64,000 nt of DNA from Verticillium longisporum. Lineage: Eukaryota; Ascomycota; Sordariomycetes; Glomerellales; Plectosphaerellaceae. The DNA is taken from the NCBI GenBank assembly GCA_019188255.1, contig JAETXT010000003.1, positions 5,332,001 to 5,396,000 on the forward strand. The letters run 5' to 3'. The translations under genes and the position numbers were made by a program. This document shows, piece after piece, positions 9,990-21,847 of the stretch (its first letter is position 1; the number at the start of each line of letters is the position of its first letter). The notes under the pieces are model-generated. The model was not told the origin of the DNA. It saw only the letters and a list, made by a program, of their open reading frames with translations, and searched no databases.

Positions 9990-12900
9990 TCACAGACCGG
10001 CAAGATCGAAATCCTTGCTGAAACCTCCATTCAGTAGCATTGCAGCTATTCGAAGTCGCTGCAGGGGCATCTGATCTGATGCATAGGTGTCAATAGCGTT
10101 CAGACCTAGAGCAATGCACATGCCGTTTGTGATTGTGTGCACGCCGCAGTCGTATCCATTTGTCTGTCGAGGGGCTTCGTGTCGTACCACCCTCCACTCA
10201 GCCTCGATGAAGTTCTCTTCGAGAACGGCCTTAACCCAAGCCTGGGCCCGTTTGAGTTTACTAGCGGATCCAGCAACGCTCAATGAGTCCATGTGAGCAA
10301 TGGTCCGCATCTTGGGTCGGACCACAATGAGCGTCCAGTGGGAGTTCTCGCACACTGGCAGCAGAACCGTGTCGAGGTCGCCAAAGTTCGCCTTGGATAC
10401 ACCAAAGCGGCGAAGCGCTCGGCCGGTGCTCCCGGGTCCAGCATCCTGTATCCTCTTCCAGATAAACGACGACAGTGCAAGGCACTTCCTGTTCGCTGAT
10501 CGAGCGTCACTGACGCCGGCTGCAAGGTTGATGAAGCGATCTAGCCATAGCAATGTGCCGTTGACAATCTCATCGTTGAGCCATTCCGTCGGAGGAACAA
10601 CTCTGGCGAAGTCGCGGGGGTGAGTTCGGTCCCCTCAAAAGTACGCGCAACGCTGGCACCCTGACGAGTGATGGATGCTTCGACCTTTCGCAACCAGTCA
10701 TCTGACAGCGGAGCCACCATGGGCTTGTGAGGAGGACGCAAGCCCCCCGTCTTGAGCAGTTTCTCAGCATCAGCACGCTTTTTCTCGGCTTCCGCCGCGG
10801 CTTTGGCTGCAGCTGCTGCGAGAAATTCCCGTTCTTCCTCTTCGACCTGCCTACGAAGTGCAACTTCATCTAAAGCCGACTGTCTCTCGTCGCTTATTTG
10901 CAGACCCGAAAGCTTTTTATCAAGGTCCGACCCAGAGAATGGCGAACTGGGTCTATAGTATTTGCGCAGCCCCTCTTGCATGTGGGCGTTGATGCTGGCC
11001 CCGTGGCGAGTGAGCACGTCATGCTCGCGGTCTTCTTGCTTCTCGTCGGCGCTATCGCTTTCTACTTGCCCCTCCTGCTCATCTATGTGATGACGGAGAT
11101 AACTGGCTGTATTTCGATGCCCGTCGGCGATGTCTTGATGAGAAAGCGGCCCGATTGAAGTGGAATGTGTGACTTCCTTGTCGCTCAAAGTGTCATGATC
11201 CGCTTCCCTGTGAACAAAGTTCGTGTTGGAACCCTCCGCGATCTGGGCTGTCTGGTCAACGTCTACCGCGTCTTCAGCCTCTTTCCCACCGGCTGAAACA
11301 AAGTAGTGACCCGTGTTCTGTCGTGACGGCGAGGCCGGGGTGAAGAGACTCGCCGAGCTCGTGGCTGTCACTCGCATCGAATTTGGCGACTTAAGGCGCG
11401 TGACGTATGAGGGTGGTGATCTAGAAGTAGACCGCTTCGAGACCGGCGATACGATAGCCGATCCGACAGAAGAGCGGGACTTGTAGGGAGAATGGTCAGG
11501 GTCGTGATCGCGAGGTCTGTGTCGAGATAATCGCGCCGCATTTGGCGAAGACGTTGACCTCAGCTTCTCCTTCAGAATGGTTCGCATGGACCGGCTGTGA
11601 TACACATCAGAGGAGCCCTTCTCGCTGTATGTATCGGCGCTTTGCGGATCTACAAGATGCGCTTGAATCAAGTCAAAGGGAATAACGTCGTGGAATGTGG
11701 GTAAGGAGTCTCTTGAGGCAAGCGGCATTTCAGGTTGCGCAGAACGGCTCGCAGCGAACTCATCGTTGCGCGACTTCGGCTGCGGGTCAGCTACACGGCT
11801 GGTGTCCTCTTCTGGGAAGCTGCCTGGGATGGCCAAAATGGCTGGCGGAACTGTCATGTTTGGCGCATCGGACACGACGACATCCTCGTCAGCAGGAACG
11901 CGTGCCATACGCTCCCACAAGGAGAGAATTTCCGGTGATACATTGACAACCAGACTCGGAATCGGTCGTTTCGCAAGAAGAGCGTAGAGATCATTGCAGA
12001 CTGTCTTTAGCAAATCATCATCCACGTGCCAGGAATTCAGGATAGGACCCAGTTCTGAAGGCAAATTCTCGAGCAGGCGTACCGCGTGGTCGATAGAAAG
12101 GTCTTCGCCATTTCTCTCGAGGCCGTATTGAACACGGGCTTGCGGTGTCTTGTTGTAGTGTTTCGCCTGTTCAAGCATGTCCCTGGAATAAAGGTGCTCA
12201 ATGACAGCTGAGGCATGGGTGATTGGCATCACAAGTGTAACAAGATTCTCGAGTTTCAGATGCGCAAACTTGTCGCCCCGGTAGCTGAAGCGTTGGGCAC
12301 TCCGACGATCGAGGTCACCAGCATGCTGATCCTTGATGCACATCGTGGCCTGAGAGAGTCCTTGGTGAAGACATTTGATATGACGGTCCCAGAGACGGGA
12401 TCTGGCATCTTCGTCGATCCAGGAAGGCTCATCATCCCCACGCTGGGAGAGTCGGCGTTTCTTCAAGGCAACATTGCCTGTGTGGTGGTCGGTAGTGCGT
12501 TGTTCGACGGTATTGGATTTGTGACTGACTGGTGTAACGCATCAGAATGAGCAAGGCCAAGACACGAATCACGACAGCGATCACGTACCGGGTCCGAATA
12601 GACTGCTAACCACTGCTGACAACTTTCCAATGATCTGTGTCATGGTGTGACCGGTCCAGGACATGGGGCCTGGGGCAGTGGCACGGAAGCGGCTCGTATG
12701 CTTTAGTGCGGTTAGTATACGTCTGCTGTATGTGATAAGAGTTACCTGGCGGCAACATACGTCTCGAGAGCCTGGATCAGGGCGAGCATAGCTTGCAGTG
12801 CGTAGGAGAGACGACTGTTCCCACGCCGAAGAAACACTATCTGGCTCTAAGGCTTCAGCCTTCCGCTTGCGTGTAGACGAAGGAATAGCATGCAATGTTC

Positions 12901-13420
12901 CAGTCTGTTGTCGTTCCCAAGAACGAGCGATATTCTCATCGACAAGGCAAGTTTTATGCTTCTCTGCAAGCGAGGCAAATCCTCCGTGTTGCTTAGGCCT
13001 GTCGTTGGCAATTAGGGTAAAGGTCGCAGGGTCGGTGGCTCGGGGGCGATGGGAGGTATGAGATCTCGGAACGTAATTGTGAGTGGTGCCTTCCTTCCTG
13101 GCAAGTTCTGCCTTCCTTCGCTTGAACGCCTTATAGCCGTCGTAACGGGTCGCAAGCATCCAGCTGTCTTTCTTCGCAATGATGCAACCGCGAAGAGGGT
13201 CGTCGGGACATGCGAATTCGGGTGGATTGTACAGAAGCAGTGGGTTGTTATGGTAAGGTTTCCATCTCTGTGGGAATATGGCGCTGGTCGGGTCGAGGAG
13301 CCTGGCGTGGTTCGATTTGATGGGCCTCCAGTGAGTGCTGACGTCGCGCACGTCGACGAGGGGAAACCCCTGGGCGATCAACCCTTGTCGCCGGAGATTT
13401 TCAGGTTCTGGTAAAGCCAT
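9990..13420 (-). CDS. Ulp1/SENP-like SUMO protease (C48 family), with a frameshift
   Basis: Spliced model: exons 13420-12761, 12700-12589 and 12528-9990. Both introns are 60 nt (donors GTATGT and GTACGT). One base appears to be missing in a run of five G (plus strand) at 10616-10620, where the conserved 'GTELTP...EWLNDEIVNG' block changes frame. Adding one base gives exactly 1104 codons (1103 residues). The C-terminal ~230 residues are a Ulp1 peptidase domain with catalytic His988 (SHW), Asp1005 (MDS), Gln1046 and Cys1052 (DCGVH). The N-terminal half is Ser/Arg-rich and likely disordered, followed by a Glu/Ala coiled coil. Ulp1 enzymes mature SUMO and remove it from targets, usually in the nucleus or at pores. 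Ulp2 or another C48 member cannot be excluded. The start at 13420 is the first Met before a plausible hydrophilic N terminus. Confidence 0.8.
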
Positions 13421-14367
13421 TGCAGTCAGCTTACAGTATTTCACTGGTCCAGTTCCACTGCTACGTATGCTGAGCGAGTGCTTGCTAGGACTCAGGTGAG
13501 GTGCGAGGTGGGTAGCTTGCTTAGAGGTACGCAGGTCATGGTGGGGGGGAGGTCGACGTTGCAGGGGGGGCAGGAGGAGTGGCATCGCAAGTAAGTGCAA
13601 TGAGCTGACAAGAGGATGAACTAAGTGAAGTGGCAAGACAGCTAGGAGCGTCCACATATTGCAGTGATCTGAATTGTTCGGTGGGAGGACTAGATGCTAC
13701 AGTGAAGGAAATCGGGGACATTACAATTCCACACGTCGGGGGGATAGCAGCCAGAGGAGCCTTGGTCGTTGCGACAGTGTCGCGTCGCGCCTTGATGATT
13801 TCTCTACAGCGCATCCGCGTGATTACTTCTCTAGGTAGAGAACAGTGCTCGTATCAGGAAAGGTCAGGTAGTGGGAGGGTGGGAAAGTTGAACAAAGCGT
13901 GGCTTCGCGCGCGACTGCGATGGTTGATGCAAGACAGGAAAGTCGCGATGCAGCATGGAGGTTTCGAGGTGGGTCCAAACTGCATTCACTCAACACCAAA
14001 AGTACTCCACTCAAGGAATGTCTGATCACGTGTCGCAAGCCAACCCGATCCCTTCGTCAGCTTTCACATTTCAGGCACTGGAATCCATTCTGCACCTCAG
14101 GTGTGTATTTCACCCTGCCCGGGTACCTAGATCAGGTAGGTAGCTGCATCGAATAGCGTCACAACCATTGGATGCGCTGTACGCTTCTGGAATAGAACAT
14201 TCCCTTTGAACGGCAATTCAATTTGTACAGTGTCTAATCAGCACCTCTGCGGCTACAAAGCGTCTATAGGCTTGCTGTGTCCACTCGCGAAATAGGACTA
14301 ATCTTTACATGAGAACAGATCGTGTTCTTCAGAAGGTCACCGCTGTTGGCGGAGGGGCCTTTTTCTT
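13421..14367. other. Intergenic, 5' region of the Ulp1-like gene and 3' end of the monooxygenase
   Basis: About 950 bases without a supported gene. It should contain the promoter of the minus-strand Ulp1-like gene. A TACCTAG element lies at 14124-14130, with GGTAGGTAG close by at 14136, one of several such motifs in this window. Confidence 0.55.
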
Positions 14368-16476
14368 TCAAAGTTGCGCAGACAGTCTCGCCTGCTTCGC
14401 GCCAAAGGAAGCGAAGTACTCATTCAACGCGTCAACGGTGCCAGAACCTTCTGCCAAACCCACAACAACACCCACGTAGCCGTCAGGTCGGACAACCACA
14501 ACACCTCCCTTCTCTTCATCCAGACCCATCTTGGCATGCGCGGCTGCCTTTGCTTCCGGCACCCTTCGGTCCCAGAGGTCGTCTGCATAAACGTGATCGC
14601 GATATCGTGCCATCAGCTTGGGAACGTCGCGCGCAATCTCAATGCTGCTTCTCGTCGCTGCGAAGATAGTGCATATGGTGAAGAAGTGACTGTGGGGGTT
14701 GTGCGTCTCATGGTAAGACACCATGTCGATATCCGACCGCTGGTTCGTTGCATAGAACGAATTCCTGGCCTGGAGTCCGTCCGCGAAGTCGCTCAGAGCG
14801 CGGCTGGTCTTTGTTGGCTTGCCTGCGAAGACAAAGATTCTGAAAGAGCCGTTCATGGGCACCTCTTGTTCGAGATGGACGACGTTCGCGTCAACGACCC
14901 TCGTCACGTTGGCGTTGATCAAGAGGCGGCCTGTACGCAGCTTCGACCCGCTAGGGTTGATCAATGGCGACTGGGCGGGGTGCTCTGGCGACCAATTGAG
15001 GGCATTTGACTTGTAGGCAACGCCGTAGCCGCTGGTAAACTCGCAGGACTCCTTGAAGGCCCTGATGAAATCATTGTCACCGGCATCGGCTTGCCCATTC
15101 CGGGAAGCAGCCTGCGCCTCTGTCGCCGCATCAGGCCGTTGCGAGAATAGCTTGGCGTACTTGTTGTCAAAGTCGAGGAGAGCCTCCGCTACGTGCTTAC
15201 GTTCGGTTTCGTACGTTGCCAGCAGATTACGGTGGGCGAAACCAGCTTCGACCAGATGGATCTTCCAGGCCAAGTTCTGGGCGTCCAGGAAAGCGGTGTT
15301 CATGCCCTGGCCTGCTTTGGGCTGTTCGGCACGTTAGCTAGCGTTCGGTTCGACGGCCGCTTCAGTTTCTGAGACTTACACTGTGAGTGTGGCACGCGTC
15401 GCCGCCGAGGAAGACACGATGATCCAATGTGTAGCGGTCGGCAATACCCTGACCGATTGGATACACCGAGTACCATTCGACACGATCCCACTCTACATGG
15501 TACGGTTGGAAAATGCGCTTCGCCGAAGCTTGGACATCTGCCTCCGTGGCCGTCTTGCGTGGGTTCCAGTCGGCATCGGTCGACGAGGCAATCTGAATGT
15601 ACAGGCGCACCATGTTGTCTTCCCGAGGGATAACCATGATGGAGCCGTGCGGGCTGTGGATGGTGCACTTCATCTATTGTAATGGTGAGCCGACATGAAA
15701 CATGGACGTTTCGTTTTCGTTGCCTGCCACGTACCTTGATGTCGGGAAAGTCGGTCCGGACGACGCCGTCCATGACACCCCATACGTGCTCAATGGGATC
15801 CTTGTGCTTGATGCCGATGTTGAGCTGGTCCCTGATGAAAGATCTCGCACCCTCGCCGCCAAAGAGATACTTGGCACGCACCGTCTCCTGGGCGCCTCCA
15901 TCTTGGTGTTCCAGCTGTACCTCGACGGGGTACTCTGAGTCTTGCGCGACGTCTGAAGTGAAGCCTGAAATTGTCCACGGACGCTGAATGCTGACGTTGT
16001 TCTTGGCAAGATCTGAGATGAATACTCTCTCAATGAGGCCCTGGTGAAGGAGAGTGGTGAAGGGATACCGCGCATCGATGAAGCTGGGGCAGCTCGCCCA
16101 CGTGCCGGTCCTCGCGATGCCATCACCTTTGCTCACGGGGTCCCAGAATGCAACCTCGAAGACACGAGCGGGCTTGTGGGCCATGATGTGAGTTTTGAGG
16201 CCCGTGTTGCGCAGAAGACCAAGAGCGCGCGGCTGAATGCCATCAGCACGGCCGGTCTTGGTTGGTTCCGGCCGGTTGTCAATATGCTTGATCTTGTAGC
16301 CCCACCTGGCCAGACAGGTAGACAGCATGAGGCCAACAGGGCCAGCACCGACAATGACTGCACGACGAATGAGAACAGAAACATGATAAGAGGATCGTCG
16401 CCTCGTGAAGTGACGGCGCGGAAGATACAAACTGACCTATGTCATATTTGGGAACATCCTGGGAGGCGCCCGTCAT
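14368..16476 (-). CDS. FAD-dependent monooxygenase, phenol 2-monooxygenase-like
   Basis: Four exons: 16476-16437, 16357-15735, 15673-15380 and 15321-14368, giving 636 residues. The introns are 79, 61 and 58 nt with donors GTCAGT, GTACGT and GTAAGT. Residues 14-22 form the Rossmann GxGxxG for FAD (IVGAGPVGL). The flavin 'GD' motif is [17 protein letters not shown]. The C-terminal third fits the thioredoxin-like domain of phenol hydroxylases. The family uses NAD(P)H and O2 to hydroxylate phenolic rings. The usual Asp-Gly of the 'DG' motif reads Glu-Gly here (FGGEGARS, about residue 180), which may mark a subfamily. No cluster partners such as a dioxygenase or transporter sit next to it. Substrate is unknown: phenol breakdown and secondary metabolism are both possible. 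The splice junctions fit closely, so I am confident in the model. Confidence 0.88.
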
Positions 16477-17474
16477 GTTGAGATTGGCCTTGGAGTTGGG
16501 AAGGGAAAGACAGCGCTTGTAAAGGGACTTTGGGCCAGAAACGGGATGGTTGGGATGTTCTGATCACTCGGAAGATGGTACCGATCGCGGAATGTGTGAG
16601 GGTTCAAGGACGCAGGACTGGAGTGCGAAGCAGCGAGTCTTATAACTCAGATCAAAGGTGGCCGTGATCGATGCCGAAGTCACGGCCGTAAAATGGGAGA
16701 TGTGGGGAGCTACTGGAGTAGCATGGACGGGTAGAGGGAACGGTACTTGACCCCGCGATCCAGAGCTCTCGCTCTGCCCTGCGAAGAGGCCCATATTCCC
16801 GGGATCTGCTTGGTGGCAGAACCAGGAGGCGGGGGCCGAATCATTGCCAGCCAGAATGCCCGGCCTTGGAGACAGTGAGGAGTCGCAAGGCCAGGACGCA
16901 CGGTTGCCCCACGCCGGGAAGTCGACTCGGTAGTGATGATTGTGGGTCGCCGGACTGTTGTTGTCGCTGTGTTATATAAGCGGCATGTCATTGGTGGCTT
17001 AGCGTCGGTCGTGGTAGTCGGGAAATCCGACCGGTACGTACCTTCTTTCTTACCTGACCTGTGAGGAGACCGTTCCGACTCTGAGCTGCTGCTCGGAATT
17101 GCCATACCGCTATCGACAGGAGGAAGTTGACGACATGCCCATGCTCCAATTCTCCTATTCTTCATAGCCCTGAAGTGCCAACAACAGTCGGGCTATAGCC
17201 AGTCCGCTATAACTGCGGACTCAATGGCACAGTCCAGCCGAACTTGGCCGCGGATGGAAAAGAAACAGGACCACCATGGCCATTCCCAGGATGGTCCCTG
17301 TCGATGACTGAACCAGGTGCTTGGAAATGGCTTGGGCAATACTGTGGTCTTGCGCAGACTTTGCAGCCGATCTCACGAGACAAGCAACCAAAGATGGCGA
17401 TGTTGTAGGGTATCTGGTGATGTTCGAGTAATTGAGTCCATCGAGGGACCCGTCCTCGTCTTGTACTGAATGAC
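16477..17474. other. Divergent promoter region (monooxygenase / unrecognised gene)
   Basis: About 1 kb between two divergent start codons. A TATATAA-like element lies near 16970-16977, roughly 500 bases from either start. The 151-codon open frame at 16710-17165 (-) has weak codon bias and no recognisable domain, so it is not called. Confidence 0.5.
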
Positions 17475-20155
17475 ATGATCGATGCCTGCATTATCGCCGA
17501 CGGTAAGATGGTTTCCATAGTGGTGCGGCCGGATTACTCCTCCTCGCCGCAGCCGGACCTGAAGCTGGAGCCGGATGACTGTCTTCGTCCGGCTGGAGCA
17601 CAGGACCTCAACTCAGGTATGTCATATCACATCACGCAGGTCAGCATATCTCGGAAGACTCCTCTTTGCCTGTACCTGGCAAGGTATATTGGCTGCCTTT
17701 CCACCTACTGCGGTGAGCATTGGCAGGAGCGCGACGACGTGAAAGGGTCAATAGTGCAGAACGCGCCACCGATCCGGATCACAATACCCATCGGAGGACT
17801 CCCATTCACCTCTTCATTGACGATAGCAACACAGACCTTCTGCTGACCCGTGACACCAATACCAGAGTCGCCATTGTCAAAAGCGTCACGTCTTCAACAC
17901 TGGATAGACGGGCTGGATAGAGACCGTTTCAGGGATCCGGAAGAGGTCGGGCCTTTCCCCAGTTGGACTGCACCGCAACTATACACGCCAACCGTCTCTG
18001 GCTTTTCTGGAACCTGCTCTACCCTAGTTTCCTCATCTCGAAGCACACAGCATCCCAGCTCCAGGATCCAGTGCCCGCCAGAAAGCTTCGCTTCAGTCGT
18101 CGCTAGGGACATAGCCACCATGCTTGACAAGACATTTGGCACGCACCAGAGGAAAGGCAGGAGCCTCGACAACCCCATCAACAGGGAGGACACTCGGAGT
18201 CCGATTCATGGGTCTTTTGTATCCGTGTCGCCTAGCCGAGCGCGGTCACTCTCGCCCCATAAACGACTACCCCGACAGTCTGTCCATATCAACATGGATC
18301 TGACGGAGTATCAGATGGACCGTTTGGCTGATGTGTGAGTTTAATAGTCTGGTCCCTTTCACATGGCAGATGTCGCTGATGGAGACTGGGTTTTCTGATA
18401 GGTTCTCTAGCCACAGCAACGTGAATTGCAAGAGTCCCATTGGTCTCGAGGGTGACCAAGACGCCAGCAAGAACGCGTTGCATGAACCCAATAAGGATCC
18501 AGAACAATACGGTCTATCCAGCCAAGGCATGAGTTCTTTCACAAAATCCATTCCTCAGGTCCCTCGCCACAACAGATCGCAACACCAAGGCAACGATGAG
18601 TTGCGCCCGTCCGCTTACCAGAAGCGAGGGGAGTACAAGCGTTGCAGCACCTCGACCACGTTCTCCGACCTCATGCCTCCGTTTTCCGATAAGATCGGAA
18701 GACTATCGGGAACGATTGCCGAGCGTCGGTGCCAGAACACGCCAAACCGCATAGCCGTCGACGAGGCCAGAAAGTATGGAACCTTCGTGCATCGCGCTCC
18801 GACGGTACCGGCCGCTTGTCACCCTCTCAAGTCTCATCCTGTGTTTCCACCTATAGATAATAGCTGGTCCTCGGTGTACTCACAAGAAGAGCACCTGGCA
18901 GATCCTCGTATACGCCCGTTGTCTATTGAGAAGAGCACCGTGTCGCGTCGCATTGACGACGTTCTGCAAACGTACCACGACTGGGATCCCATGGAGATTT
19001 CAAGTCCTGAACTACTTGGTTCAGAACCTTTGAAAAGCCCTACGCGCAATCGTAGCCCGCATCCAGAGCGGCGATGCGCCGAAAGCCCCCGCGAAGCGCC
19101 CCAGCTTGCCACGCGGGCAGAACAGCTGAAGCAAGTGACAGGCGAGGCAGACTCATATTCTCCTCTCGTCACTTACTTTGCTTTTGAGGGTCTTCCTGTG
19201 CAAAAGATTGGCGGCAAAACACTCATCGGGGAACAGGGTTGGCTTAAGCGTCCCAACACCAATCAAACCCCGGACCACAAGAAGAAGAATGGCTCACCGA
19301 AGAAGACGGGGCTCCTGGATAGCATCAAAAAAATGGCCAAGGGCATGGTATGTCATTCGCGGCAGACTACTCTTCACGACGGTTGGGAAAACATCATCAA
19401 AGACTGACGAGATACAGACTGAGAGCAAGACCGTGCGGCGGCCTCGTGAGGTCGAGAAGGACACCAACCCCCAAAAAGCCGACAAATTAGCTATATCACT
19501 GGACCCTCGCGAGCAGAGTCTTCTATACTGCGAACTAGAATTTCAAGTCAGCAATGCCATCCACGCATACATTACCAACGAGCTCGGCCACGGTCGCCTG
19601 GACACAGATAAGCTAAAGGTAATCGCCAATGGCTGGAAAGGCAAAGGCCGTCCCCGCGTCGTAGGCTTCCGATATGACCTGGAGACACAACTAGAGCTCA
19701 TCAATCTTCACCTGACCGATTTTCGCTTCTTCGGCCGTCGCCAGGGAAACCCGCTCGAGATTGCTGGGCTTCTACACGCCATGAAGGTCAACGCGCGCGC
19801 CATGCGCATCCGTACCTTCTGTCAGCCCGACTCGGTCATTGCCAAGCAGCTGGTCGACTCGCAATCTCTCTTCAACACGGTTGGCTGCTCTGACGTACAG
19901 CAGGTTGCGCTTGCTGAAATCGCCCAGTTCTTCAAGGTCATTGTCGAGCGCGAGCGGTCGTACCGCAATCAGCTAACAAGACCCGGCGTCACCGAGCAAC
20001 AGGGGATGTTCCATGACTACCGGAAACAACACCACTGGGACTCTTCGGGCAATGAAGGAGTCAATAACATAGATCAGGCTGGGGCCACGAATGGTAAAGA
20101 CGCCAATCGAGATGACGGCGGTGGCTCACCACTCAAGCTTCGTGGCTCGCACTAG
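17475..20155 (+). CDS. Conserved fungal protein of unknown function
   Basis: Working model: exons 17475-17616, 17866-18334, 18402-19347 and 19418-20155 (764 residues). The last two introns are firm: 18335-18401 (GTGAGT, acceptor ATAG, or 9 nt further on) and 19348-19417 (GTATGT...CTGAC...CAG). The first intron is uncertain, because 17727-17890 also looks coding in another frame. The first two-thirds is Ser/Pro-rich and probably disordered. The C-terminal ~230 residues are well ordered and helical, starting near 'LDPREQSLLYCELEFQVSNA' and including 'FRYDLETQLELI' and 'VNARAMRIRTFCQPDSVIAK'. I read this part as a conserved fungal domain but cannot name a function. No membrane segment or catalytic signature is visible. 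Confidence 0.7.
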
Positions 20156-20530
20156 TTGCCAGTTGGCTATTTCATCGGCTGCTCACGATAGCAGGTTGGA
20201 ACCCGTCACTGGATTTACAGGTCTCAAGGGGGTTGGGAAGTAGTATTTGGGTACCACCAGGATATGTTCGGACATTGTAAAGTCTTGTCTTGACAAAGCA
20301 AGACCTCACAGTCTCAAGCAGGGTAGAACAGGGACAGCTCGATGTAGATCATTGTAAAACGCTGGCGTCCTGGTGTATTCGCTTCGTCCTGTATTAACCA
20401 AAGCCTGAACCCCCAAGCCCATATGATGAACATACAAAGCAAAAGGCGGTTGTTAAGTCCTGTGGGATGATGCTAGCGTTGCATCATGGTAGCCCAAACC
20501 TCAATCGCCAGGCCTCATAGCAGACAGATA
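20156..20530. other. Convergent 3' region
   Basis: About 375 bases between two converging stop codons. It should hold the two 3' UTRs. Nothing else is seen. Confidence 0.6.
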
Positions 20531-21301
20531 TCACCCCCTGTGCCGAAATTCATCATGGCTCGCCAACCTGCGTGGCATTCGGTGAACCTGTGTGCCAAAG
20601 TCGTCACCGTCACCCCATCCCAAGTCTCGACCATAGACTCTGCCCCGACTATCACCACGGCGCGGCCGCCCATCATGTGATCCCCACTTCCGCTCCCACG
20701 CCCCTTGCTCTCTTCGATGTCTTTCGCGGGCATTCTCGAAGCGCTTCTCGATGGCATTCGCTCCGAGGCCACCGACGATGGCACCGACGACGGTCGACAC
20801 GACCCGCGACCTGTCAGTCTCGCTCGTACGGCCCTTATACGAGCCGATAGCCGCGTCCTTCTTATCTCGCGATCGCGTGGCGGCATCGCTCGCCTCGCGT
20901 GCAGCTAGGCCGCCGACAACGGCGCCGAGGAGCCCGACACCCAGACCGGACGAGGTCTGCGTGAAGGTGCTGTCAACTGCATGGCGCGCGCGATCAATAG
21001 GGCTTCTGTCGTGGGAATGACGTTTGTGGTGGTTGGAACGAGAGGGGGACCGGGTGCGGTAGGCGTCGCTGCGGTCGTGACGAGATGGTGGGCGTGGGAT
21101 GACACCGTGCTGGGGCGGCAGAGAGCGCGGACGACCGTAGTCGTCCGGAACTTGAAGATGTTCGTGTGTGGGGCCTGGGCTGTATGCGTAATTGCGATAC
21201 TGCGGCCTGTCGTCTGGAAACGGACCGGGCGAGAAGTCGCGCCGCGGGGCTCGCCCGCGGTAGGAATCTTCCCCTGCGGCTTGCTCGTAAAACCGTGACA
21301 T
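20531..21301 (-). CDS. Glycine-zipper protein with RS-like charged flanks
   Basis: An intronless protein of 256 residues. The start is taken at the ATG at 21301 (MSRFYEQ), because the upstream in-frame extension has poor codon use. Residues ~1-110 are rich in Arg, Pro, Ser, Asp and Tyr. Two small-residue helices follow, GLGVGLLGAVVGGLAA and VVGAIVGGLGANAIE, spaced about 45 residues apart, which is the pattern of a glycine-zipper hairpin. The C terminus is highly charged (Arg/Asp/Gly). Glycine zippers pack closely in membranes or self-assemble, but no fungal function is established for this type that I know of. It could be membrane-associated. No signal peptide is visible. Confidence 0.7.
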   Translation of the reverse strand: MSRFYEQAAGEDSYRGRAPRRDFSPGPFPDDRPQYRNYAYSPGPTHEHLQVPDDYGRPRSLPPQHGVIPRPPSRHDRSDAYRTRSPSRSNHHKRHSHDRSPIDRARHAVDSTFTQTSSGLGVGLLGAVVGGLAAREASDAATRSRDKKDAAIGSYKGRTSETDRSRVVSTVVGAIVGGLGANAIEKRFENARERHRREQGAWERKWGSHDGRPRRGDSRGRVYGRDLGWGDGDDFGTQVHRMPRRLASHDEFRHRG

Positions 21302-21847
21302 GTCTCGAGGGTGTGGGCAGAAATGCGACGTGGTGTGCGAAGGACCCAGTATGCGCAATCAAATTTGGGATCAAAAGAGGGCTGTGAATATTCCAACAAG
21401 ATATTGCAAATAATATTGGGAAACCGAAATGCGATGCTGGCTGAGGTCAAGGGAAATGGGTATGACAGGGTCAGGAAGTGCATCATGCGAAAGACCTGGT
21501 GGTGCGCCAGTCAAAAGACCCGACTCGAGGACCTTCCTTGGGTAGGTGGTCAGCTATCGTCATGAACGCCGACCGCTAGGTATCTCATGCAGCTAAAACG
21601 CAGCCCTCTGAGCAGTGGGAGTGGGCATCTGCTCACGAGGTGTGGTGTGGTTCCATTGCGACACACTGAAGGGCGGATGATGTCACTCATCCATTCAAAT
21701 CACAACTGCAGCCCAGCCTGACCCAGCTACCTAGATAGGTAACCTAGGAGTAAGGAGTTCAACACATGTCAAGTGCCTCATCTTTGCAGCTAGGTAGTCG
21801 AGCCAGCCACATCTCTAATTACAGGCATCTGCCCAAATGCCATGAAT
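21302..21847. other. Intergenic, promoter of the glycine-zipper gene
   Basis: About 550 bases between two minus-strand genes. It contains a cluster of CTAGGTA/TACCTAG elements at 21576-21582, 21728-21734, 21741-21748 and 21789-21797. No gene is seen. Confidence 0.6.

Noticed and set aside
10541..12466. Reading the Ulp1-like ORF as a complete 641-residue protein
   Set aside because: The stretch starting at 12466 begins with TTG, is joined upstream by two clean introns, and runs into the wrong frame just at the catalytic domain.
16710..17165. 151-codon open frame on the - strand in the divergent region near 17 kb
   Set aside because: Weak codon bias, no recognisable domain, and it sits inside a likely promoter.
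14368..20155. A secondary-metabolite gene cluster around the FAD monooxygenase
   Set aside because: No polyketide synthase, peptide synthetase, P450, transporter or cluster-specific regulator is adjacent. Neighbours are a SUMO protease and an unrecognised protein.
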